Source: UBA9715 sp045629845
Lineage (GTDB): Bacteria > Actinomycetota > Coriobacteriia > Coriobacteriales > Eggerthellaceae
Direction of reading: 5' to 3'
Assembly: GCA_045629845.1 (NCBI GenBank)
Contig: JAZQRZ010000105.1
Span: 1 to 5,918 of the forward strand
DNA: 5,918 nt
Below, piece by piece: positions 1 to 4,776 of this stretch. Both the position numbers and the translations under genes were made by a program. A model generated the notes under the pieces. It did no database searches. It was not told where the DNA came from and worked only from the letters and a program-made list of their open reading frames with translations. The number at the start of each line of letters is the position of its first letter. Position 1 is the stretch's first letter.

Positions 1-1130
1 GACCACACGTTGAAGCCAAGAGCACAAGGCATAGACAGCACAAGAAGCGCTATGCCGTTGTAAAGAACGGACTTCTTACGCGAAATACCCCACTGATCCA
101 TCGAAAAAGCGATGATGTTTTCGAACACCGCAATGATGGTAGAAAGAGCCGCAAAGCTCATGAACACGAAGAACAGCGAGCACCACAGCTGACCGAGCGG
201 CATTTGCTCGAATACACTGGGCAGCGTTACGAAAACCAAGCCAGGACCAGCACCAGGCTCAACACCAAAGGCAGAGCAAGCTGGGAAAATGATAAGACCA
301 GCCATGATGGCGACAAGGGTATCAAGCGCGCCAATGCGCAGCGATTCGCCCATCAGCGAGCGGTCCTTACCGATGTAGCTACCAAAAATCATCATAGAGC
401 CAATACCAAGCGACATGGTGAAGAATGCCTGACCCATAGCCGCATAAGCCGCTGTTCCAAACGTTGCAGCTTGCTCGCCCACTGTAGCGCCAGCAAACAG
501 CTTTCCGAAATCGGGAATCAGATAAAACGCCAGACCTTCGCCAGCGCCTTCCAGCGTTACCGAACGCACACACAAGATAGCAAGCACTACCAACAAGCAC
601 AGCATCATGACTTTGGTTACGCGCTCGACGCCGTTCTGCAGGCCAGCTGCGCATACAGCCAGACCAATGGCAATAACGACAACCATCCAAGCAATAAGTT
701 CGGCAGGACTACCAAGCAGATTGGTAAACACAGCCGCTACACCTTCGCCGCTTTGGCCAACAAAAGCGCCTGTTGCACTTTTGTACACATAAGACAGCAT
801 CCAGCCAGCAACGACGGTGTAAAACATCATGAGTAAGATGTTGCCGCAGAACGCAATCCACTTTGCGACATGCCATTTCGAACCTTCGGGTTCTAGCACA
901 TCAAACGCACGCGCCGCCGATTTTTGACTGCCACGACCAATAGCGAATTCCATGACCAAAATCGGCAGACTGAAAGCCACCAGGAACACGATGTACATGA
1001 CAACGAAAGCTGCTCCGCCGTATTCCCCAGTAATATACGGAAAGCGCCAAACGTTCCCTAGACCAATAGCGCAACCTGCGCTGATTAGGAGGAAGCCAAG
1101 TCGACTTCCAAATTTCTCACGTTGTTCCAT
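1..1130 (-). CDS. Sodium:neurotransmitter symporter (NSS/SNF) family transporter, C-terminus missing at window edge
   Basis: Reading back from the ATG at 1130 gives an open frame of 376 codons that runs off the left edge. It is a hydrophobic inner-membrane protein of the LeuT/TnaT/MhsT family, expected to import an amino acid with Na+. TM1 carries the family signature GLGNVWRFPY (residues 23-32), with the unwound AGCAIG stretch just before it. TM3 has Y104, TM6 has GQAFFTMSLG (233-242), and TM8 has FAALST (326-331). By eye against LeuT, the Na1 residues are A21, N26, T238 and D270, and the Na2 residues are G19, I22, A327, S330 and T331. The frame stops in what looks like TM9, so the last two or three helices lie outside the window. 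The start is supported by GAGGGG 8 nt upstream. It follows the aminopeptidase gene on the same strand after about 100 bp. Substrate cannot be told from sequence; an amino acid is the family expectation. Confidence 0.93.
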   Translation of the reverse strand, partial: MEQREKFGSRLGFLLISAGCAIGLGNVWRFPYITGEYGGAAFVVMYIVFLVAFSLPILVMEFAIGRGSQKSAARAFDVLEPEGSKWHVAKWIAFCGNILLMMFYTVVAGWMLSYVYKSATGAFVGQSGEGVAAVFTNLLGSPAELIAWMVVVIAIGLAVCAAGLQNGVERVTKVMMLCLLVVLAILCVRSVTLEGAGEGLAFYLIPDFGKLFAGATVGEQAATFGTAAYAAMGQAFFTMSLGIGSMMIFGSYIGKDRSLMGESLRIGALDTLVAIMAGLIIFPACSAFGVEPGAGPGLVFVTLPSVFEQMPLGQLWCSLFFVFMSFAALSTIIAVFENIIAFSMDQWGISRKKSVLYNGIALLVLSMPCALGFNVW

Positions 1131-1138
1131 TTATAAAT

Positions 1139-1144
1139 CCCCTC
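1139..1144 (-). promoter_or_regulatory. Ribosome-binding site of the NSS transporter
   Basis: GAGGGG on the minus strand lies 8 nt before the ATG at 1130. It is the best Shine-Dalgarno match of any gene start in the window and fixes the transporter start. Confidence 0.8.
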
Positions 1145-1152
1145 ATATAGAC

Positions 1153-1192
1153 AAACGTGCCCGATGCATTGTACCTGCATCTGAGCACGTTT
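1153..1192 (-). repeat. Imperfect inverted repeat between the aminopeptidase and transporter genes (terminator or operator)
   Basis: The arms are AAACGTGC + GATGCA and the matching TGCATC + GCACGTTT. They form 14 base pairs interrupted by a small asymmetric internal loop (TCA against GG on the minus strand) and closed by a 7-nt loop. On the minus strand it begins 38 nt after the aminopeptidase stop and is followed by TTTGTCTATAT. That is a plausible but weak intrinsic-terminator tail. A TACAAT hexamer (1168-1173, minus strand) lies in the loop and the start of the descending arm, 37 nt before the transporter ATG. It resembles a -10 box but has only a poor -35 (TAGCAA at an 18-nt spacing). The element could therefore instead be an operator overlapping the transporter promoter. 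The repeat itself is certain; its role is inference. Confidence 0.6.
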
Positions 1193-1230
1193 TGCTAGAA
1201 CTTTTTTAGCTGGAAACAAGCGCGAAAAGC

Positions 1231-2664
1231 TTATGCCTTAAGGAAAGCTAAGTAACCCTTGTAGGCTTCATACAAGTCAGCCTTGCTGACAACTTCCCAC
1301 GGAGCATGCATGGAAAGCACCGCTACGCCGCTGTCGATAACGTTCATACCGTACTTGGCCGGCAGATATGCAATGGTGCCACCGCCACCAGCGTCAACCT
1401 TGCCAAGCTCGGCAGTTTGGAACGAAACATCGGCATCGTCCATAATGCGGCGAATCTGCGCCATATACTCGGCCGAAGCATCGTTACTACCCGACTTACC
1501 ACGAGCGCCCGTGTACTTGTTGAACACCAGGCCGTGACCCATATAGGCGGCATTGCGCGGCTCGAACACACTGGCATAAGCCGGATCAAGACCAGCGGAT
1601 ACGTCGCTTGAAAGCATGCTAGAAGCAGCCAGTGCGCGACGCAGGTTAATGTCACCACCTTCGCCTGCCATTTCCAGAAGCACAGCAACCACATTCTCAA
1701 AGAATTGGCTGGCCATACCCGTTGCACCCACGCTACCGATTTCTTCCTTGTCGACAAGCACTGTCATGGCGGCGCGCCCAGGCGTACCTTCAAGTGCCAA
1801 CTGAGCCAGCAGCGAAGGATAAGCACACGAAGAATCATCGTGGCCATAACCAAGAATCATCGAGCGGTCGAAGCCAAGTTCGCGAGCGCGACCAGCAGGA
1901 ACAACTTCAATTTCGGCGGACAGGAAGTCTTCTTCCTCGATGCCGTACTTTTCTGCAAGAGCCTGAAGAACAAAGGCTTTCACCGGCTCTTTTGCTGCCA
2001 GTTTTTCGAGTTCGGTCTTATCGGCGTCATCCTTCTTTTCTGCTTCTTCACCCAAAACAAGCGGACGACCGCCAACCAGCACGTCAAGATCTTCACCAGC
2101 AACAACTTCGGAACCCTTTTTCTGCATCTGATCTTTTGCCAGATGAATAAGCAGGTCGGTTACGCAGAAGACCGGATCGCCTTCGTCTTCACCCACGTTT
2201 ACGAGTACGACTTCACCATTCTTCTTGGCAATAACACCATGCAGAGCCAGCGGCAACGTGACCCACTGATAATGCTTAATGCCACCGTAGTAATGCGTAT
2301 CCAGATGAGCTAGCTCGTTGCGTTCGAACAGAGGATTCTGCTTCAGGTCAAGACGCGGCGAATCGATGTGTGCGCCCAAAATGTTGAAGCCCTTTACCAG
2401 CGGCTCGGTACCAATCTGCGTGAAGATGACAGCCTTACCATGCGTCTGCGCATACACTTTGTCGCCTGCTGAAAGCTTCTTGCCTTCGTCGTAAGCTTTA
2501 AACAGGTCGATATAGCCTTCCTTTTCGGCCATTTCGATAGCAGCTTTTGCGAATTCGCGTTCCGTTTTGTTTTCTGAAATGAAATCGATGTAATCGGCAC
2601 TGATGCGTTCAAGTTCAGCAAGTGCCGCTTCGTCGTATTTCTTCCAAGCTGATTTGGTTTCCAT
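1231..2664 (-). CDS. M18 family zinc aminopeptidase
   Basis: The product is a cytoplasmic dinuclear zinc exopeptidase that removes N-terminal residues from peptides; the family favours acidic or hydrophobic N-termini depending on subgroup. From the start chosen here it has 477 residues, normal for the family. Metal and catalytic motifs appear in the expected order: GAHIDSPRLD with H99 and D101, GHDDS with bridging D276 (or D277), DKEEIGS with E307 and E308, SSDVSAG with D354, and SMHAPWE with H453. The charged segment around residues 205-230 corresponds to the variable dimerisation/lid region of bacterial M18 enzymes. Two in-frame ATGs compete. GGAAAGGA directly abuts the first (2670) but sits 6 nt before the second (2664), so I prefer 2664; the alternative adds Met-Ser. 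The gene follows the phosphoesterase gene by about 40 bp on the same strand, so the two are probably cotranscribed. Family assignment is secure; substrate preference is not visible. Confidence 0.96.
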   Translation of the reverse strand: METKSAWKKYDEAALAELERISADYIDFISENKTEREFAKAAIEMAEKEGYIDLFKAYDEGKKLSAGDKVYAQTHGKAVIFTQIGTEPLVKGFNILGAHIDSPRLDLKQNPLFERNELAHLDTHYYGGIKHYQWVTLPLALHGVIAKKNGEVVLVNVGEDEGDPVFCVTDLLIHLAKDQMQKKGSEVVAGEDLDVLVGGRPLVLGEEAEKKDDADKTELEKLAAKEPVKAFVLQALAEKYGIEEEDFLSAEIEVVPAGRARELGFDRSMILGYGHDDSSCAYPSLLAQLALEGTPGRAAMTVLVDKEEIGSVGATGMASQFFENVVAVLLEMAGEGGDINLRRALAASSMLSSDVSAGLDPAYASVFEPRNAAYMGHGLVFNKYTGARGKSGSNDASAEYMAQIRRIMDDADVSFQTAELGKVDAGGGGTIAYLPAKYGMNVIDSGVAVLSMHAPWEVVSKADLYEAYKGYLAFLKA

Positions 2665-2670
2665 ACTCAT

Positions 2671-2678
2671 TCCTTTCC
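2671..2678 (-). promoter_or_regulatory. Ribosome-binding site of the M18 aminopeptidase (decides the start)
   Basis: GGAAAGGA on the minus strand touches the upstream ATG (2670) with no spacer, but has a normal 6-nt spacer to the ATG at 2664. This favours the downstream start. Confidence 0.65.
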
Positions 2679-2704
2679 AGAACGACTCTTTTTATCGAGG
2701 CATA

Positions 2705-3235
2705 TTATGACAGGTTGCCGGTACTCATAAGCACCTGACCAGAAAGCGACTCGATACGAATAGATTGCACACAGCCATCAGAAATGACCAGTTTGGCAAT
2801 CGAACGAGGATTACCCCCACGAGGGCGCGAAGCTGAACCAGGGCACAGCACAAACTGTGCAGGTCGCGCTTCTTTTCCATATTCCAGCTTTGGAATATGC
2901 GTATGCCCATGAATGCACACATCAGGTATAGGATCGCCTGGCCCAAGAGCCCCTGAACCAAATGCTGAAATGCGCACATCGCGCGGATAGTGAGCAACGA
3001 GAAACTTCACGCCTTCGATAACCGGATGAGCGTAGCGCCCAACTGATTCCCCGTACTCAGCAAAATCGTTGTTACCAAGAACAGCAGTTACTGGCGCCAA
3101 CGTTTGCAGTTCGCGAAGAATACCCGGATCACCAATATCACCTGCATGAATAATATGACTGCAATCAGCAAGCGCCTCATAGGCGCTGTGATGCAGCTGC
3201 CCATGCGTATCTGATATCACTCCAACCAATGTCAT
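2705..3235 (-). CDS. YfcE/MJ0936-type metallophosphoesterase
   Basis: A 176-residue cytoplasmic calcineurin-like phosphoesterase of the small YfcE/MJ0936 class. Members hydrolyse phosphodiesters with two divalent metals, often Mn or Ni; natural substrates are mostly unknown. All five metal-binding blocks are present: SDTHG (D9, H11), HAGDIGD (D33), GNND (N55), AHYP (H82) and HGHTH (H111, H113). Length fits the family and there is no signal peptide or membrane segment. The ATG at 3235 starts immediately before the conserved first strand (LVGVISDTHG), so no longer start is needed. No Shine-Dalgarno sequence is evident upstream, while TATAAT ends 6 nt before the ATG, pointing to a leaderless transcript. 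It is divergent from hsp20 and is probably the first gene of a run with the M18 aminopeptidase downstream. The function of this particular protein beyond its family is not known. Confidence 0.94.
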   Translation of the reverse strand: MTLVGVISDTHGQLHHSAYEALADCSHIIHAGDIGDPGILRELQTLAPVTAVLGNNDFAEYGESVGRYAHPVIEGVKFLVAHYPRDVRISAFGSGALGPGDPIPDVCIHGHTHIPKLEYGKEARPAQFVLCPGSASRPRGGNPRSIAKLVISDGCVQSIRIESLSGQVLMSTGNLS

Positions 3236-3241
3236 ACCAGC

Positions 3242-3247
3242 ATTATA
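3242..3247 (-). promoter_or_regulatory. Putative -10 box (TATAAT) for a leaderless phosphoesterase mRNA
   Basis: The perfect hexamer TATAAT on the minus strand is separated by GCTGGT (6 nt) from the ATG at 3235. With ordinary -10 to +1 spacing, transcription would begin on the A of the ATG. No recognisable -35 lies 16-18 nt upstream (the candidates are AAGGAT-like) and there is no Shine-Dalgarno sequence. Leaderless mRNAs with exactly this spacing are well known in Actinomycetota and Deinococcus. Use as a promoter is inference. Confidence 0.5.
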
Positions 3248-3353
3248 AATGCGACAAGGGGTTAATCCTTACTACATCGCCAATTTCCATCATCATTTTA
3301 TCTAAGTCTTTATGGCTAAAGTTTTCAGAAAAGTAACGCTAAGATTTTTTGTG

Positions 3354-3382
3354 TTGCATACACTAAGCAAAAGGCGTATAAC
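3354..3382 (+). promoter_or_regulatory. Putative sigma-A type promoter of hsp20
   Basis: TTGCAT (3354-3359), a 17-nt spacer, and TATAAC (3377-3382) form a plausible housekeeping promoter with a start point near 3389. This would give a leader of about 63 nt that contains the 3403-3429 inverted repeat. The small palindrome AACG-GAAA-CGTT (3380-3391) overlaps the predicted start point. No match to the HspR-type HAIR consensus was seen. Confidence 0.5.
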
Positions 3383-3402
3383 GGAAACGTTCAAGGAAAC
3401 GA

Positions 3403-3429
3403 TGTGGGCGTAAAACTCGGACGCCCACA
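3403..3429. repeat. Perfect 9-bp inverted repeat with 9-bp spacer in the hsp20 leader
   Basis: TGTGGGCGT (3403-3411) and its exact reverse complement ACGCCCACA (3421-3429) flank a 9-nt spacer. The element lies between the predicted hsp20 promoter and the Shine-Dalgarno sequence. The arm and spacer lengths (9-9-9) and the location match the architecture of CIRCE, the HrcA operator, but the arm sequence does not: only 3 of 9 positions agree with the CIRCE left arm. It may be an operator for a heat-shock repressor or an mRNA hairpin. There is no T-run after it, so it is not an obvious attenuator. It leaves the Shine-Dalgarno sequence unpaired, so it is not a classical RNA thermometer. Confidence 0.7.
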
Positions 3430-3434
3430 ACAAG

Positions 3435-3442
3435 AAAGGAAG
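3435..3442 (+). promoter_or_regulatory. Ribosome-binding site of hsp20
   Basis: AAAGGAAG ends 9 nt before the ATG at 3452 and 15 nt before the next in-frame ATG (3458), so it selects 3452 as the start. Confidence 0.75.
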
Positions 3443-3451
3443 TTGAGAACT

Positions 3452-3892
3452 ATGACTATGATCGTTCCCCGTAGGCATCGCAGCTTGTTTGACCCCTTCA
3501 TGACTGATCCGTTTGATGCATTCTTCAGCAATATGCCAGCACCACAGGCAACCCCAAACCTGATGCGTACTGACATCAAGGAAGGCGAAGCGGGCTATGA
3601 AATCGTCATCGACTTGCCTGGCTTTGATAAAGAAAATGTCAGCGCCGAACTGAAAGAAGGCGTGCTGAAGGTTACCGCGAAGACTTCGAACGAATCCGAA
3701 GAAGACACGGGTACTTATCTGCGTCGCGAACGCTTCACTGGCCAGTGCAGCCGTCAGTTCTTTGTTGGCGACGATATCGAGGAAGCCGACATTAGGGCAA
3801 AATTCGACAACGGTACGCTTCAGATTTCGGTACCGAAGAAGATTGAACAGCCCAAGCTTGAAGAGCCGCACACCATTAGCATCGAAGGCTAG
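3452..3892 (+). CDS. Small heat-shock protein, Hsp20/alpha-crystallin family
   Basis: A 146-residue cytoplasmic holdase chaperone expected to form oligomers and keep unfolding proteins soluble without ATP. It has a short N-terminal arm rich in Phe/Asp/Pro (FDPFMTDPFDAFF, residues 13-25). An alpha-crystallin domain follows at about residues 37-130, including IDLPGF (53-58), GVLKV (70-74), FTGQCSRQF (95-103) and the C-terminal signature AKFDNGTLQISVPK (116-129). A C-terminal I-S-I motif (142-144) of the type that docks neighbouring dimers is present. A longer GTG start at 3404 exists, but it would translate the leader repeat and has no ribosome-binding site. It is the only plus-strand gene here, divergent from the phosphoesterase and convergent with the hydrolase. 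Regulation probably acts through the 3403-3429 inverted repeat. The family call is secure. Confidence 0.96.
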   Translation: MTMIVPRRHRSLFDPFMTDPFDAFFSNMPAPQATPNLMRTDIKEGEAGYEIVIDLPGFDKENVSAELKEGVLKVTAKTSNESEEDTGTYLRRERFTGQCSRQFFVGDDIEEADIRAKFDNGTLQISVPKKIEQPKLEEPHTISIEG

Positions 3893-3913
3893 GTAGCGGC
3901 CCTAAGCGTTAAT

Positions 3914-4474
3914 CTATGCGCGATTAATAACCTGGATTTGAAGGCCTTCGAGAATATCGAGGGCCTTTTCATTCATAGCAGGATCAGGCGCGGCTGTACA
4001 TGAAGCATCTACGATGATGGGTACATTCGGGCATGCGGTGCGCGAGATAACAGCATTCGACAGCACGCACATGTTCGAAACCAAACCTACCAGTTCGATG
4101 CTTGCAAAAGGTTGCGTACCCAAGCTATCGGCAACGCGCTGACGATCCGTCAAACGCTCGAACAGTTCGGCCGAACCAAACGTGGGCTTAAAGAACACCT
4201 GGTCCAAATCGGTCTGCTTCGTAGCAACATCGCCATACAAAGCATGACCCGGCGTGCCTTCAATGCAGTGCACAACGGGAAGCTTTTGGCCTTCCTGAGT
4301 GTCAAGGTAATCTTTGTGGTGAGTATCAAACGTAAACGCGACCATATCGCCCGCCTCACGATACTCATCGATTTTGCGAGCAATAGGCTCGTCCAGCAGC
4401 TCGGCCCCCTCAAAACCAAGCGCACCATCGACAAAGTCGTTCTGGTAATCAACCACAATAAGCAATCGCTTCAA
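3914..4474 (-). CDS. Cysteine hydrolase, isochorismatase/nicotinamidase superfamily
   Basis: A 186-residue cytoplasmic hydrolase with the superfamily fold. The triad residues are D9 (in VVDYQNDF), K96 (in FKPTFGS) and C136 (in VSNMC). The stretch FTFDTHHKDY (47-56) and the LPVVHCIEGTPG block (65-76) replace the DxHxxxxH metal site of typical PncA nicotinamidases. I therefore do not call it nicotinamidase; amide or C-N hydrolysis of a small molecule is all the family supports. The start is probably TTG at 4474, because AGGGTGG lies 5 nt before it and the protein then begins MKRLLIVVDYQNDF, as relatives do. An ATG at 4504 lies inside the preceding gene and adds ten residues that look unrelated to the family. 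It sits 10 bp behind the TrpR-like gene, with its ribosome-binding site overlapping that gene's stop codon, so it is probably cotranscribed and translationally coupled. Its last codons contain the putative hsp20 terminator on the opposite strand. Confidence 0.92.
   Translation of the reverse strand: MKRLLIVVDYQNDFVDGALGFEGAELLDEPIARKIDEYREAGDMVAFTFDTHHKDYLDTQEGQKLPVVHCIEGTPGHALYGDVATKQTDLDQVFFKPTFGSAELFERLTDRQRVADSLGTQPFASIELVGLVSNMCVLSNAVISRTACPNVPIIVDASCTAAPDPAMNEKALDILEGLQIQVINRA
3940..3969 (+). terminator. Putative intrinsic terminator of hsp20, embedded in the opposing hydrolase gene
   Basis: AAGGCCTTCGA (3941-3951), a GAATA loop, and TCGAGGGCCTT (3957-3967) form an 11-bp stem with a single G-U pair, followed by TTCATTC, so the T-run starting in the stem is TTTT. 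It begins 48 nt after the hsp20 stop on the plus strand. It lies in codons of the convergent hydrolase gene (around ALDILEGL), so the same bases would serve two functions. The minus strand after the hairpin lacks a T-run, so it should act only in the hsp20 direction. The T-run is short, so strength is uncertain. Confidence 0.5.
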
Positions 4475-4479
4475 AACTT

Positions 4480-4486
4480 CCACCCT
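4480..4486 (-). promoter_or_regulatory. Ribosome-binding site of the cysteine hydrolase (supports the TTG start)
   Basis: AGGGTGG on the minus strand overlaps the TAG stop (4485-4487) of the TrpR-like gene and ends 5 nt before the TTG at 4474. No comparable site precedes the ATG at 4504 or the GTG at 4483. Confidence 0.6.
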
Positions 4487-4772
4487 ACTTGCCGTCCAAT
4501 ACATCTAGGGCTGCACGATAACCGCCAGACCCATAGCTAAGGCACTTAGACACACGGGCTATGGTTGTAGCCGATGCACCAGTTGCCTCTTCAATCTTTG
4601 CGTACGAGCGGCCTTCGTCAAGCATGCGCGCAACCGCAAGACGCTGAGAGCTCTCACGGATTTCGCGAATCGTAAACAAGTCCTCAAGCAGGGCAAACAA
4701 GACATCTTTGTCATTCATTCCGACAAATACATCAAGTAGTGCTTCTACTTCTGGTGTACGCAAATCAGCCAT
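4485..4772 (-). CDS. TrpR-related YerC/YecD-type DNA-binding protein
   Basis: A 95-residue all-helical protein of the YerC/YecD branch of the TrpR-like superfamily, whose target genes and ligand are generally unknown. The family core is clear: DLFTIREIRESSQRLAVARM (31-50) leads into a helix-turn-helix with YAKIEEATGASATTIARVSK (57-76) and then CLSYGSGGY (77-85). These align well by eye with B. subtilis YerC. The ATG at 4772 is chosen because GGTGA lies 8 nt upstream and the protein length fits the family. An ATG at 4787 would overlap the preceding gene by 11 nt and add MVNNT, and the frame stays open further upstream. It starts 4 bp after the citramalate synthase stop, so the two are very likely cotranscribed. 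It is a candidate regulator of that operon or of amino-acid genes, which is inference from position only. Confidence 0.92.
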   Translation of the reverse strand: MADLRTPEVEALLDVFVGMNDKDVLFALLEDLFTIREIRESSQRLAVARMLDEGRSYAKIEEATGASATTIARVSKCLSYGSGGYRAALDVLDGK

Positions 4773-4776
4773 GGTA

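Noticed and set aside
204..836. 210-codon open frame on the plus strand
   Set aside because: It is antisense to the transporter gene. The minus-strand frame shows clear NSS motifs throughout, while this translation is low-complexity-like with no family resemblance.
1705..2313. Plus-strand open frame of about 200 codons inside the aminopeptidase region
   Set aside because: It is a shadow of the M18 gene, whose complete set of metal ligands lies on the other strand.
3403..3429. Calling the hsp20 leader repeat CIRCE or a fourU/ROSE thermometer
   Set aside because: The arms agree with CIRCE at only 3 of 9 positions, and the hairpin does not pair with the Shine-Dalgarno sequence.
3404..3451. GTG-initiated N-terminal extension of hsp20
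   Set aside because: It would translate through the leader inverted repeat and lacks a ribosome-binding site. The ATG at 3452 has AAAGGAAG at normal distance and fits family length.
3302..3871. 189-codon minus-strand open frame opposite hsp20
   Set aside because: It is a shadow of the hsp20 coding sequence, which has unmistakable alpha-crystallin motifs. The shadow frame has no recognisable domain.
3914..4474. Naming the hydrolase PncA (nicotinamidase)
   Set aside because: The catalytic Asp-Lys-Cys residues are present, but the DxHxxxxH metal motif of PncA is not, so only the superfamily is supported.
4112..4540. 142-codon plus-strand open frame opposite the hydrolase
   Set aside because: It is a shadow of the hydrolase and TrpR-like genes, without domain signal or ribosome-binding site.
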